DNA from: Kofleriaceae bacterium
GTDB lineage: Bacteria > Myxococcota_A > Polyangia > Haliangiales > Haliangiaceae
Assembly: GCA_018057825.1 (NCBI GenBank)
Contig: JAGPCY010000029.1
Span: 58,105 to 122,104 of the forward strand
Reading direction: 5' to 3'
DNA length: 64,000 bases
Shown: positions 45,329-54,198 of the stretch, one piece after another
How the letters are laid out: each line of letters begins with the position of its first letter
Numbering within the stretch: the stretch's first letter is position 1
Position numbers and translations under genes: made by a program
The notes under the pieces: model-generated
Seen by the model: the letters and a program-made list of their open reading frames with translations, nothing else
The model's database searches: none
Told to the model about the DNA's origin: nothing

Positions 45329-47809
45329 TCACGGGCCGGCGAGCTGGGCCACCAGGGCCTGGCAGCGCGCGACGGCGGCGGCGACGACGGGCGACGATGG
45401 GGCGCGGCCGGTCGCCGAGGCCGGCGGCGCGGCGCACGGAGCGCTGGTGAGCTGGCGCAGGTCCTCGGCCTCGCCGGGATCGAGGGAGGCGAAGAGCGCC
45501 GCGGCCCGGATCGGGTCGGCGGCGAGGACCGCGCCGACGGCGTGGCGCACCGCGGGCGGCAGGTCCGCGGCGGTGGCGGCGGCCAGGGCCTCGGGGGTGG
45601 CGGCCAGCGCCAGGCCGAGCCAGGGCACGAGCTCGGGTGCGGCGGTGGGCAGGGCGGCGCGGGCGCGGAGCTGGGCGCGGGCGTGCGCGGTGCCGCGAGC
45701 CCCGACGATGGCCAGGGCCGGGCCGAGGGTGAGCGGGGCGACGCGGGCGCCACGCCGCCAGGCTGCGACGGTGCGGGTGGCGGCGCGCAGCGCCTTGCGG
45801 TCGCGGCCGTAGGTTCCGGCGAGGGCCACGGCGTGGGCGCGGGCCACGGCCCGGCCGGGCTCGTCGTCGGGGCGGGCGGCACCCAGGTCGGCCACCGCGC
45901 GCGCGGCGAGCCCGGCGACCGCGGCCTCGACCCGCGGCCGCAGGCGCGGGCCGGCTGCGTCGACCAGGAGGCGCATCGCCGTCGCCGCGGCGGCGGCGGT
46001 CGGGGCGTCGCCGTGGGTCAGCGCGGCGCCGGCGAGGGCCAGGGTGCCGTCGAGGTCGCCGGCGCCGTCGGCCAGGGCATCGAGCGCGGCGTCGAGGCTG
46101 GCCAGGCGCGCGCTCGGCGGCAGCGGCGCGGTCGCGAGGCTCGCCCAGGCGGCCGGGGCCACGCGCCAGCGCGCGTAGCCGTCGGGCTCGACCAGGTGCC
46201 AGGGTGGGCAGCGCGCTCCGACGGCGATCGTGGTCGCGCCGTCGACCACCACACACGCGCGTCCGCCGTCGGCGCCGCCCCAGCGCAGGCACACCGGGGT
46301 CAGGCGGTTGGCGCCCAGCGGCAGGACGCGCAGGCTGGCGGCGTCCGGCGCGCAGATCCGGGTCACCGCGATCGCCGGGACCCCGGCGCGGCGGGTCAGC
46401 TCGTCGACGACGTCGGCGACCGGACGATCGCCCGCGACCGCGGTCAGGGCGGCGGCCAGGTCGTCGGTGGTCGCGGTCGACCACGGCGCGGCGTCGAGGT
46501 AGCGGGTGAGGCCGGCGGCCAACGTGGCGTCGCCGAGCCAGGCTTCGAGGGCGTGCATGACCGCCGCGCCCTTGTGGTAGGTCACGGCGTCGAACAGGGC
46601 GCGCGGCTGCGCCACCTCGCGCGGTCGCAGCGGGCGGGCTCCGGGGGCGTCGTCGGCGGCCAGGGCCGCTCGGCGCGCGACGATCCGATCGGCGTCGGCG
46701 CGGTGCCCGCGGGCTCGGCGCCGGGTCACGCGGTCGGCCATCCAGGTGGCGAGGCCCTCGTTCAACCATAGCTCGCTCCAGGTGCGCGGCGTGACCCAGG
46801 CGCCGAACCAGGCGTGGGCCAGCTCGTGGGCCACGACCTGCTCGAGGTGCGCGCGCCCGTCGGCGGTGCCGGCGCCCTCGAGCCACGCGCCCGCGATCGT
46901 GACCAGGCCAGGGTTCTCCATCGCCACCGGCAGGCTGGGCACCACCACGACGTCGAGCTTGGGCCATGGCCACGCGCGCTCGACGAAGCGGCTCGACGCC
47001 ACCATCAGCTCGGCGAGGTCGGCGCGCACGAGGTCGACGTGCGCGGTCCCCGGCGGCGCCAGGATCCGGGTCGGCACCGGGGCGCCCGGGACCGCGACCT
47101 CGACCAGCGCACCGACCGCGAACGCCACCAGATAGGTCGGCAGCGGCGGGGTCGGCGCGAACCGGCGCACGACCCAGTCGCCCTCGCGGACCCGGCCGAC
47201 CTCGGGCGTGTTGGCGTAGGCGCCATCGCCGTCGGGGGTGCGCAGGGTCAGCGCGATCGGCGCGCGCCAGCGCGGCTCGTCGAGGCACGGGAAGCCGGCC
47301 CGCGCGTGCTCGGGCTCGAAGTGGGTCGCGACCAGTCGGCCGGCCGCCGGGTCGCGGAAGACGCCGACGCCGTCGCCGAGGGCGGCGCGGAAGGCCAGGC
47401 GCACGGTCGCCGGGCCGGCCGCCAGGGGCGCGGCCAGCGCGACCCCGACCACGTCGCCGCCGCCGGCCGCGGGGAGCTGCGCGGCGACCGCGATCGCGGC
47501 GACGCCGCGGCGCACGGTCACCTCGTCGATCGTCACCGACCGCGCCGCGTGCCACCACAGCGCGCCTTGCGGGGTCGCCAGGTCGAGGTCGAGCTCGACC
47601 ACCCCGGCGTAGCTGGTCGCCGCCGGATCGATCGTCAGCTCGAGCCGGTAGGCGCGCGGCACGACCGTCGACGGCAGCACGTCCGGTGGCGACGGCGCGG
47701 CCGGCGGGGTCGGCCGGACCTCCTCGATCGGGCCGGGCGGTGGCGGTGGTCCTTGCGGCGCGGCGCAGGCCGCGACCGTCGCCGCCGCGATCCAGGGAGC
47801 CAGCCGCAC
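45329..47809 (-). CDS. M1-family metallo-aminopeptidase lipoprotein
   Basis: 826 residues from GTG 47809, chosen because it opens directly into a signal peptide (VRLAPWIAAATVAAC); a longer frame exists upstream. A Pro-rich spacer precedes the beta-barrel N domain. The exopeptidase loop reads AMENPG at 296-301 (normally GAMEN), and the zinc site is H328-E329-L-A-H332 with Glu351 in NEGLATW. The C-terminal helical domain is very Ala-rich. Likely activity: removal of N-terminal residues from peptides outside the cytoplasm. It is convergent with the M16 gene 39 bp away, so the two peptidases may act together on peptides. Confidence 0.93.
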   Translation of the reverse strand: MRLAPWIAAATVAACAAPQGPPPPPGPIEEVRPTPPAAPSPPDVLPSTVVPRAYRLELTIDPAATSYAGVVELDLDLATPQGALWWHAARSVTIDEVTVRRGVAAIAVAAQLPAAGGGDVVGVALAAPLAAGPATVRLAFRAALGDGVGVFRDPAAGRLVATHFEPEHARAGFPCLDEPRWRAPIALTLRTPDGDGAYANTPEVGRVREGDWVVRRFAPTPPLPTYLVAFAVGALVEVAVPGAPVPTRILAPPGTAHVDLVRADLAELMVASSRFVERAWPWPKLDVVVVPSLPVAMENPGLVTIAGAWLEGAGTADGRAHLEQVVAHELAHAWFGAWVTPRTWSELWLNEGLATWMADRVTRRRARGHRADADRIVARRAALAADDAPGARPLRPREVAQPRALFDAVTYHKGAAVMHALEAWLGDATLAAGLTRYLDAAPWSTATTDDLAAALTAVAGDRPVADVVDELTRRAGVPAIAVTRICAPDAASLRVLPLGANRLTPVCLRWGGADGGRACVVVDGATTIAVGARCPPWHLVEPDGYARWRVAPAAWASLATAPLPPSARLASLDAALDALADGAGDLDGTLALAGAALTHGDAPTAAAAATAMRLLVDAAGPRLRPRVEAAVAGLAARAVADLGAARPDDEPGRAVARAHAVALAGTYGRDRKALRAATRTVAAWRRGARVAPLTLGPALAIVGARGTAHARAQLRARAALPTAAPELVPWLGLALAATPEALAAATAADLPPAVRHAVGAVLAADPIRAAALFASLDPGEAEDLRQLTSAPCAAPPASATGRAPSSPVVAAAVARCQALVAQLAGP

Positions 47810-47943
47810 GCCCGACAGCTTGGCAGGTTCGCCGGCGAGCGGAAAGCCGACCGCTGGCGCACGGCGGCGGCAGATCTTTCGGCCGCCACGCAACCCGGGC
47901 GCGCGCGGGCCGATATCGGGGCAAACCTGACCAGGAGCCGCTC

Positions 47944-48804
47944 ATGTCTCGCGTCGTCGCCCTGTCCGCCATCGTCTTGTCCGCCATCGTCTCGTCCGCC
48001 CTCGCCGTCGCGCCGGCCCACGCCGATCCCGCCCGCGACGCCCTCGAGCGCCTCGCCCTCATCGATCGCCAGCTCGAGCGCGTGCACCAGCGCGGGGAGC
48101 TCGACGCGCTGCCCGAGGTCGCCGACTGCCGCGCCGCGGTGAAGGCCGGCGCCGCCGCCGGGATCACGGCCTCGACCGCGCTGCCGGATCGCGCGACCAC
48201 CTTCGGCCGGGCCGGGGCGCTGTGCAATGACCTCGCGGTCTGGCATCGGCTGCGCGCGGTGCGCGAGCAGATCGCGCCGGCGCTGACGATCGCTACCACC
48301 TACGCGCCCCTGGCCTCGGCCGATCGCGATCTGCTGCGGGTGTACCTGCCCCAGGCCGAGGCCTGCCTGCAGGCGATCGACGCGGCGCTGGCCGCGGGGC
48401 TGCCGGCCGGTCGGGCGTTCCTGCCCGCCGAGAACCTCGACCGACCGATGACCCTGCCCGAGCAGCGCGCGCTGTGCGTCGAGCTACGCGATCGCGGCGG
48501 CACCGCCAAGGCCCAGGTCGCGGCCGACGCCAAGGCCGCCGAGGCCGCGCTGCGCGCGAAGTGGACCAAGCTGGGCGCCAAGGGCGCGCGCCTGACCTAC
48601 CTGATGAAGGTCGACCACCTGATCGTCCTCGGCAAGGACTGTCGCGAGCTGACGCCGACCCAGCGGGTCAAGGCCGCGGTCTTCTACCAGGTCAACGAGG
48701 ACGCGGCGGCCTGGCACGTCTGGAAGACCACCTTCCCCGGCGGCAAGCAGCGCGATCAGGTCAAGGCCTTCGACAAGCTGACCCAGCGCTGGCGCTGCTG
48801 GTGA
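47944..48804 (+). CDS. Secreted helical protein of unknown function (286 aa)
   Basis: Start ATG 47944 is preceded by AGGAG. A signal peptide is cleaved after PAHA (about 27). The mature protein is all-alpha, rich in Ala/Asp/Arg, with four Cys (DCRAAVKAG, GALCNDL, AEACLQAI, RALCVEL) and a C-terminal YQVNEDAAAWHVWKTTF. I do not recognise the family. It is divergent from the M1 peptidase gene with 134 bp between the starts, and is probably periplasmic. Confidence 0.8.
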   Translation: MSRVVALSAIVLSAIVSSALAVAPAHADPARDALERLALIDRQLERVHQRGELDALPEVADCRAAVKAGAAAGITASTALPDRATTFGRAGALCNDLAVWHRLRAVREQIAPALTIATTYAPLASADRDLLRVYLPQAEACLQAIDAALAAGLPAGRAFLPAENLDRPMTLPEQRALCVELRDRGGTAKAQVAADAKAAEAALRAKWTKLGAKGARLTYLMKVDHLIVLGKDCRELTPTQRVKAAVFYQVNEDAAAWHVWKTTFPGGKQRDQVKAFDKLTQRWRCW

Positions 48805-48824
48805 GGGCCCGCGAAAGAACAACT

Positions 48825-48855
48825 CAGCCGATCTCGCGGCCGAGCTAGTCGGCTG
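48825..48855. terminator. Inverted repeat between convergent genes
   Basis: CAGCCGA (48825-48831) pairs with TCGGCTG (48849-48855) in the 61-bp gap between the secreted helical protein gene and the convergent Rieske gene; flanking GGGCCC blocks could extend the structure. It may be a bidirectional terminator. Confidence 0.3.
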
Positions 48856-48865
48856 GGCCCGTCGG

Positions 48866-49177
48866 TCACGCCAGCTCGAGCCAGACCTCGCCGTCGACCA
48901 CCTCGGCGCGGTAGCGGCGCAAGGTCAACGAGCGATCGTGGCGGCAGGCGCCGGTGCGGATGTCGAACTGGTAGCCGTGGCCGGGGCAGGTCAGGCGACA
49001 GCCGTCGAGATCGCCGTCGGCCAGGCCGACGTCGTCGTGGGGACAGACCCCGGCGGTGGCGATGACCTCGCCGGCGAAGACCCCGGCCAGGACCGGCCAG
49101 GTCAGGCCGTCGACCGCGAAGGCCGCCAGCGCGTCGGCTGGCAGCTCGGCCAGGCGCGCCAACCGGACCCGCAGCAT
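48866..49177 (-). CDS. Rieske-type [2Fe-2S] ferredoxin
   Basis: 103 residues. The cluster ligands are C45-P-H47 and C64-P-G-H67, spaced as in Rieske ferredoxins of the NirD/BphF type. No transmembrane segment or signal peptide, so it is a soluble cytoplasmic electron carrier. Start ATG 49177 overlaps the DppC-like stop by one base (TGATG), which makes it the third gene of a permease operon. That is an unusual place for a Rieske protein. No oxygenase gene is nearby. Confidence 0.92.
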   Translation of the reverse strand: MLRVRLARLAELPADALAAFAVDGLTWPVLAGVFAGEVIATAGVCPHDDVGLADGDLDGCRLTCPGHGYQFDIRTGACRHDRSLTLRRYRAEVVDGEVWLELA

Positions 49178-50022
49178 CAGCCGCGACCTCGCTGGCGCGG
49201 GTCGAGGCGATCGCGCAGGCCGTCGCCGAGCAGGTTGGCGGCCAGGATCACCCAGGCGATCGCGCCGGCCGCGGCCAGCGCGTAGTGGCGGAAGCCGGGC
49301 TTCCACAGAAACGACGTGCCTTGCTCGAGCATCGCGCCCCAGGTGTGATCGACCTGGGGGCCGAGGCCGAGGAACGACAAGGACGCCTCGGCGGCGATCA
49401 CCGCGCCGAACGACAGCGACATCTGGACCAGGAGCGGCGCCACCAGGTTGGGCGCGATGTGGCGGGCCAGGATGCGCGGCGTCGACGCGCCCAGGGCCCG
49501 GGCCGCCAGCACGTAGTCGCGCTCGCGCAGCGACAAGACCTGACCGCGCGCGACCCGGGCGTAGCCGACCCAGCCGTTGGCGCACAGCGCGGCGATGAAG
49601 ACCGGCAGGCCGGGCTTGGCTACCGCGGCGACGATCGCGATGTTGAGGAGGAGGCCCGGGAACGCCAGGAAGACGTCGACCACCCGCATGATCACCTCGT
49701 CGACCACGCCGCGGGCGTAGCCGGCGATCATGCCGATCGTCACGCCGATCACGGCGCTGATCGACACCACGGTCACCGACAGGACCAGGGCCTTGCGCGC
49801 CCCCCACAAGAGCTGCGACAGGGTGTCGATGCCGCTCTTGTCGGTGCCGAGCCAGTGCGCGGCCGAGCGCGGCGCGAACATGTGGTCGAGGTCGAGGGCG
49901 AGATCGCCGACCGGGTAGGGCGCGATCAACGGCCCGAACACGCCGAGCACGACGAAGACCACGAGCATGGTCGCGCCGATCCACACCGACGGTGACCACC
50001 GCCCGGGCTGCCAGGTCATCAT
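49177..50022 (-). CDS. DppC-type ABC transporter permease
   Basis: 281 residues. An N-terminal helix (about 15-35) is followed by the OppC N-terminal segment ([21 protein letters not shown]) and five further helices. The permease EAA loop reads [12 protein letters not shown] after [16 protein letters not shown]. It forms the second channel subunit of a dipeptide/oligopeptide/nickel-type importer. ATG 50022 overlaps the DppB-like stop (ATGA). Neither the ATPases nor the binding protein are in the window. Confidence 0.93.
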   Translation of the reverse strand: MMTWQPGRWSPSVWIGATMLVVFVVLGVFGPLIAPYPVGDLALDLDHMFAPRSAAHWLGTDKSGIDTLSQLLWGARKALVLSVTVVSISAVIGVTIGMIAGYARGVVDEVIMRVVDVFLAFPGLLLNIAIVAAVAKPGLPVFIAALCANGWVGYARVARGQVLSLRERDYVLAARALGASTPRILARHIAPNLVAPLLVQMSLSFGAVIAAEASLSFLGLGPQVDHTWGAMLEQGTSFLWKPGFRHYALAAAGAIAWVILAANLLGDGLRDRLDPRQRGRG

Positions 50023-50954
50023 GCCCGACGCACCCGGGGGTCGATCACGCCGTAGGCGACGTCGACCGCGATGTTGACCAGCACGTACGACGCGGCGATG
50101 ACCAGCACGCAGCCCTGCACCACCGGGTAGTTGCGCTCGCGGATCGCGGCCAGGAGCAGGTAGCCCAGGCCGGGCCGCGCGAACACCGCCTCGATGATGA
50201 TCGAGCCCGACAAGACGCTGCCGAACTGCAGGCCGGCCACCGTCACCACTGGCATGATCGCGTTGCGCAGCGCGTGCTTCCAGACGACGACGCGCTCCGC
50301 CAGGCCCTTGGCCCGCGCGGTCCGCAGGTAGTCCTCGCCCAGGACCTCGACCATCGACGACCGGGTCATGCGCGCCAGCATCGCCATCAGGTGGACCGCG
50401 ACCGCGAAGGCCGGCAAGACCAGCGCCGCCGCCCCGGTCTCGCCCGGGCCGGGCAGCCAGCCCAGGTCGACGAAGAACCACAGGAGCAGGACCGGCCCGA
50501 GGAGCATGTTGGGGATCGCGATCCCCGACAGCGCGCCGATCGACGCCAGGGTGTCGAACCAGGTGCCGCGGCGGAGCGCGGCGGCGATGCCGAGCGGCAG
50601 GGCCAAGACGATCGCGAAGCCCAGGCCGGTCAAGGCCAGGGCCACGGTGTACGGGTAGACGTCGGCGATCATCGCCGCCACCGTCGGCCGGCCCTCGGGG
50701 TCGGGGCACTGGTGGCCGAGGGTGCCGTCGACGACGTGGCCCATGAAGCGGCCGAACTGCGCCGGCAGCGAGCCGTCGAGGCCCATGCAGCGCTCGATCT
50801 TGGCGCGCTGCTCGGGGGTGGCCTCGCCGCCGGCCAGGTGATCGACCGGATCGCCGGGGATGAGGTGCAGGAACAGGAACACCAGGATCGACACCCCGAG
50901 CATCGACAGGAGCCCCAGGCCCAGGCGGCGGACGATGAAGGCCCCGATCGGCAC
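50019..50954 (-). CDS. DppB-type ABC transporter permease
   Basis: 311 residues from GTG 50954. [21 protein letters not shown] is the typical first helix, followed by [11 protein letters not shown]. Five more helices come after, and the EAA-like loop is [28 protein letters not shown] with [15 protein letters not shown]. It pairs with the DppC-like permease. The promoter should lie in the 140 bp before 51098, shared with the divergent 182-aa gene. Confidence 0.93.
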   Translation of the reverse strand: MPIGAFIVRRLGLGLLSMLGVSILVFLFLHLIPGDPVDHLAGGEATPEQRAKIERCMGLDGSLPAQFGRFMGHVVDGTLGHQCPDPEGRPTVAAMIADVYPYTVALALTGLGFAIVLALPLGIAAALRRGTWFDTLASIGALSGIAIPNMLLGPVLLLWFFVDLGWLPGPGETGAAALVLPAFAVAVHLMAMLARMTRSSMVEVLGEDYLRTARAKGLAERVVVWKHALRNAIMPVVTVAGLQFGSVLSGSIIIEAVFARPGLGYLLLAAIRERNYPVVQGCVLVIAASYVLVNIAVDVAYGVIDPRVRRA

Positions 50955-51097
50955 GTCGCGCCGAGCGTACGCGCGGCCGAGGGCGGTTGTCGATCGGCGG
51001 CGGCGCCGCTTGTGGCGATCGCGCGCGGCGATCGGTGGTCACGGTGCGCGCTCGTGGCCGGTGGCGCGCGCGCGCCGCGCGGCGCTATCGTCGGGGC

Positions 51098-51646
51098 ATG
51101 TCGAGCGCGGTCGAGCACGTCGTCACCATCGGGCCGATGCCGGCCACCCTCGAGGACTACCTGGCGATGCGCGATCGAGTCGCGGTGACCCCCGAGGGTG
51201 GCGCCGCCGCCTTCGCGATCGCCCTGGCCTGTTACGCCCGCGACCCGGCGGTCGGGCTGCCCTACGTCACCGTGGCGATCGCGATGGACCTCCTCGAGGA
51301 TGATCCCGCCGGCTACAAGGGCCGGCGCCCACGGCGGATGATCGTGCAGAACCTCCGCGATCGGCTGGGCGCGGGCAAGGACCACATCGCGCGGTCGTAC
51401 GTCGTCGGTACCCGGCCCGACGATGGCTACGCCCTGCCGGCCGGTGCGCTGACGGTCCGGGTCAAGCAGCAGCGAGACAGCCTGGCCGGAGATCGCGCCA
51501 AGCTGTTCGTGTATTCGTCGGGCGCCGACACCCCGCGCCCGGTGGCGCTGGCGCGGAACGACAAGGGGCTGTGGAAGGCCACCGAGTGGAGCTCGCTCGA
51601 GGTCGGGGTGCGCGCGCCGGCGGCGCCGCGGCGCGACGACCTGTGA
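51098..51646 (+). CDS. Conserved hypothetical protein (182 aa)
   Basis: Start ATG 51098 (an in-frame start further upstream runs into the permease promoter). Characteristic stretches are MPATLEDYLAMRDRVAVTPE, GGAAAFAIALACYARDP and a C-terminal KLFVYSSGADTPRPVALARN. I recall similar uncharacterised proteins (starting with the LEDYLAxRDxxAxTPEGGAA pattern) in spirochaetes and other bacteria, but no function. No signal peptide, membrane segment or catalytic motif is evident. Confidence 0.75.
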   Translation: MSSAVEHVVTIGPMPATLEDYLAMRDRVAVTPEGGAAAFAIALACYARDPAVGLPYVTVAIAMDLLEDDPAGYKGRRPRRMIVQNLRDRLGAGKDHIARSYVVGTRPDDGYALPAGALTVRVKQQRDSLAGDRAKLFVYSSGADTPRPVALARNDKGLWKATEWSSLEVGVRAPAAPRRDDL

Positions 51647-51670
51647 CCGCGGTGGTCGGCGACGGCGTGG

Positions 51671-52186
51671 TCAGCGCGCCGGCTCGGCGGCCAGGGCGTC
51701 GAGGAGCGCGGGCAGGGCGCGGTAGTCGGCCTCGGTGGTCTCGGCCTTGCGCCAGCGGATCCGGCCGGCGCGATCGACCACCAGCACCGTCGGCAACGAG
51801 GTCACGGCCAGCGGCGGGTCCTGCACGGTGAGGTCGCGATCGCGGGCGATCGCGAAGCCGGCCGGGACCGCGGCCAGAAACGCCGCCACCGCGGCGTCGT
51901 CCTCGTCGACCGAGATCCCGACCACCGCGACGTCGGCGCGAGCGTCGATCGCGGTCAAGTGCGGGAAGGCCTTCGCGCACGGCTTGCAGTAGCTGGCCCA
52001 CACGTCGACGACCAAGAGCTCGGTGCGCGGCGCGGTCGACGTCCACGGCGTGCCGTCCTGGAGCGGCAGGGTCAGCGGCGGTAGCGACGGCGCGGTGGCG
52101 GCGGGCGTGGGGGCCAGCGCGGTGGGGCCGGGGCCGGCGCACGCGGTGAGCGCGGCGGCGAGGGCGAGCGCGGAGACGCGGAGCAT
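51671..52186 (-). CDS. TlpA/ResA-like thioredoxin-fold lipoprotein
   Basis: 171 residues from ATG 52186. Lipobox LTAC (Cys16), a Pro/Ala spacer, then a TlpA-like thioredoxin fold with WASYCKPC (CxxC with Lys-Pro between), SVDEDD and a cis-Pro loop (TSLPTVLVV). It should reduce or isomerise thiols on the outer side of the inner membrane, for example in cytochrome c maturation. It is divergent from the beta-barrel gene with the in-frame UGA, only 53 bp between starts, so the two may be co-regulated. Confidence 0.9.
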   Translation of the reverse strand: MLRVSALALAAALTACAGPGPTALAPTPAATAPSLPPLTLPLQDGTPWTSTAPRTELLVVDVWASYCKPCAKAFPHLTAIDARADVAVVGISVDEDDAAVAAFLAAVPAGFAIARDRDLTVQDPPLAVTSLPTVLVVDRAGRIRWRKAETTEADYRALPALLDALAAEPAR

Positions 52187-52239
52187 GGGCGAGGGTAGCA
52201 GCGGTTGCCGACCTGGCCGAGTTCGGCCACGCTGCGACC

Positions 52240-52947
52240 ATGCGCACCGTCGTCGCCCTGACCTCGATCCTGGCCGCAATCGCGCTCGCGCCGCGTCCGG
52301 CCGAGGCTTGAGGCATCGGCGCGCCCGTCGGTCCGACGGGCTGTGAGGGCACCCAGGCGACCGCGCCGCAGTGGTTCGTCGGCGCCGCGGGCGCCGCGAC
52401 CGACACCACCTTGGCGTTCGATCGCGACATCGACGCGCAGCAGTACGCGGTCACCGCGACCGTCGGCCAGCTCCGCCCGTCGGGCTGGGCGCTGCGCGGC
52501 TCGGTCGGCGCGGTGCTCGGCGGCGAGCTGACCCACGAGGGTCGGCGCCACGACGTCGGGCCGGGGGTGGTCGCGGCCTTCGGCGTCGCCCGTCAGTGGG
52601 TGCGGTCCGGCTGGGTCATCACCGGCTCGGCGGCCCTGGCCGCGTCGCGGGTCACGACCACCGAGGCGATGGCGGGCGCGCCGACGGTGCCGCTGTGGGC
52701 GACCGATCTGCGGCTGGGCGCCACCGTCGGTCGGCCGCTCGGCCCGGTCAGCCCGTACCTCCTGGCCCGCGGCTTCGGCGGGCCGGTCCTGTGGGAGCTC
52801 GACGGCGAAGATCTGACCGGCACCGATACCTCGAAGTTCCAGCTCGGGGTCGGCGCGACGATCGCGATCGGCGCCGCCGCGGTGGCGATCGACGTCGCCG
52901 CGGTCGGCGAGCGCGCCGCGTCGATCGGCGCGACCTTCCGCCTGTAG
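52240..52947 (+). CDS. Beta-barrel outer-membrane protein with in-frame UGA at codon 24 (candidate selenoprotein, or interrupted gene)
   Basis: ATG 52240 opens a signal peptide (MRTVVALTSILAAIALAP, ending PAEA). Codon 24 is TGA (52309-52311), exactly the first mature residue. The same frame then stays open for 211 codons: GIGAPVGPTGCEG, then about eight amphipathic strands (WALRGSVGAVLGG, WVITGSAALAAS, FQLGVGATIAIG) ending in TFRL, as in small outer-membrane barrels. The pattern A-x-A|x-G-I..C suggests that the position would be Cys in a relative. Either the UGA is decoded as selenocysteine (see the hairpin at 52323-52341) or the gene has suffered one nonsense mutation. No frameshift or second stop is present. 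Confidence 0.6.
52323..52341 (+). promoter_or_regulatory. Bacterial SECIS-like hairpin downstream of the in-frame UGA
   Basis: GCCCGTC-GGTCC-GACGGGC: a perfect 7-bp stem with a 5-nt loop beginning GG. The loop starts 18 nt after the UGA. Known bacterial SECIS elements have a small apical loop with G in its first positions, a short upper stem and about 16-37 nt between UGA and loop, as in fdhF with its GGUC loop. The hairpin fits these rules; a chance GC palindrome is the alternative. Confidence 0.5.
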
Positions 52948-52953
52948 GCGAGG

Positions 52954-53616
52954 TCAGCGGCGGTCGGGACCGGGCGTCGGCGCCGGGCCGGTGGCGCGCA
53001 GCTTCTCGGCCAGATCGGTGCCCAGCCCGCCCTGCAGGGCGGCGTGGACCTCGGGGTTGGCGGCGGCCAAGGCTCGCAGCGCCGCGCTCGGCCACCGGGC
53101 CAGACGGAGCTCGTCGACCGCGATCACGTCGGCCCGCGGCGGCCGGCCACACAGGTACGACAGCTCGCCCAGGAACGCGCCGCGGCCGACCTCCGCCACC
53201 GTCGCGCCCGCCACCTCGACCCGGGCCGCGCCGTCGAGGATCACCGCCAGGTGAGCCAGGGGTTGGCCCTCGGCGATCACCCGGGTTCCGGCGGCGTGGC
53301 CGATCACCTCGGCGGCCTCCTGCAGGCGCGCGACCTCGCGTGGCCGCAGGCTGGGGAACAGCCGGGCCAAGCGCAGCCCGTCGGCGTCGAGGCGGACCGG
53401 TCGGCGCTCGTGGACGAGCTGGACCAGGCGGGTCAGGTTGATGAGCAAGAACACCGCCTGCCAGGCGATCGCGTCGGTCGGCGGCGCTGGCGCCAGCGCG
53501 AACATCGCGAGCAGCGCCAGGTTGGCGATGCAGGTGATCACGCGCAGCCACAGGATGTCGCGGACCGCGTACGACGCCAGGTACAGGCCGTTGGCGACGT
53601 GCATGAGCCAGGTCAT
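52954..53616 (-). CDS. Popeye-like membrane protein with cyclic-nucleotide-binding domain
   Basis: 220 residues from ATG 53616 (ATGA overlap with the peroxiredoxin-like stop). Three N-terminal helices (about 5-75) are followed by a beta-roll cNMP-binding fold (about 95-200: AEGQPLAHLAVILDGAARVE, GRGAFLGELSYLCGRPP). The segment FLLINLTRLVQLVHERRPV before the domain is typical of bacterial Popeye-domain proteins. No helix-turn-helix is present. It probably senses cAMP or a related nucleotide at the membrane. The neighbour is a thiol peroxidase-like protein, which suggests redox or stress signalling, as inference. Confidence 0.8.
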   Translation of the reverse strand: MTWLMHVANGLYLASYAVRDILWLRVITCIANLALLAMFALAPAPPTDAIAWQAVFLLINLTRLVQLVHERRPVRLDADGLRLARLFPSLRPREVARLQEAAEVIGHAAGTRVIAEGQPLAHLAVILDGAARVEVAGATVAEVGRGAFLGELSYLCGRPPRADVIAVDELRLARWPSAALRALAAANPEVHAALQGGLGTDLAEKLRATGPAPTPGPDRR

Positions 53617-54191
53617 CGCCCGACCTCGGCGGCGCGCGCGGCCAGGAGCACGTCGACCACGTCGACGACCGGCAGGTGTTCGCCGAGGTGCGCGGCGCGG
53701 TGATAGGCGAGGACCACGCCGCCGCGCGCGAGCACCAGCGTGCCGCCCTGCTGGTACAGATCGCCCTGGGGGCGACCGTTGACGTGGCCGCGAGCCAGCG
53801 CCGCGACGAGCTGACCGAGGGCGATCGGCCCGAGGGTGCCCCAGGCCGAGCGCGAGAGCCCGGCGGCCCGGTAGGCGGCCAGCGTCGGATCGGTGGCGCA
53901 GGTGACCGCCGGGTGGGCCAGGCGTTCGCGGGTGGTGAAGGCGGCGAGCTGGGTCGGGTTGCCCGAGCCGACGATCACCACCGCGGCGCCGAGGGCGGCG
54001 ACCTCGTCGAGGCGCGGCCGCAGCGCCGCGACGTGCTGGCTGCAGCCGGCGCACGCGAAGTGGCGCACGAACACCAGCACCAGGTCGCGCTCGGCCCAGG
54101 CCGCGCCGAGCGTCAGGGGCGTCCCGTCGGCGCGGGTGACGACCGCCGCGGCGAGCGCCGCCGGCGCCGGTTGACCGATCGGGAGGGACAT
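53613..54191 (-). CDS. Peroxiredoxin-like protein (PRXL2/AhpC-TSA fold)
   Basis: 192 residues with a thioredoxin fold: MSLPIGQPAPA opening, FVRHFAC47AGC50 as CxxC at the place of the peroxidatic Cys, IVGSGNPTQ and a C-terminal LARGGVVLAYHR. The pattern matches AhpC/TSA-antioxidant-enzyme-like (PRXL2/FAM213-type) proteins, which carry CxxC rather than the classical PxxxTxxC. No signal peptide is seen, so it is cytoplasmic. It is coupled to the Popeye-like gene. Confidence 0.82.
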   Translation of the reverse strand: MSLPIGQPAPAALAAAVVTRADGTPLTLGAAWAERDLVLVFVRHFACAGCSQHVAALRPRLDEVAALGAAVVIVGSGNPTQLAAFTTRERLAHPAVTCATDPTLAAYRAAGLSRSAWGTLGPIALGQLVAALARGHVNGRPQGDLYQQGGTLVLARGGVVLAYHRAAHLGEHLPVVDVVDVLLAARAAEVGR

Positions 54192-54198
54192 CGGTGCG

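Noticed and set aside
52411..52947. Separate beta-barrel gene starting at TTG 52411
   Set aside because: The frame is open and barrel-like upstream to the UGA and joins a signal peptide in frame; TTG 52411 has no ribosome site and would leave an exported-type protein without a signal.
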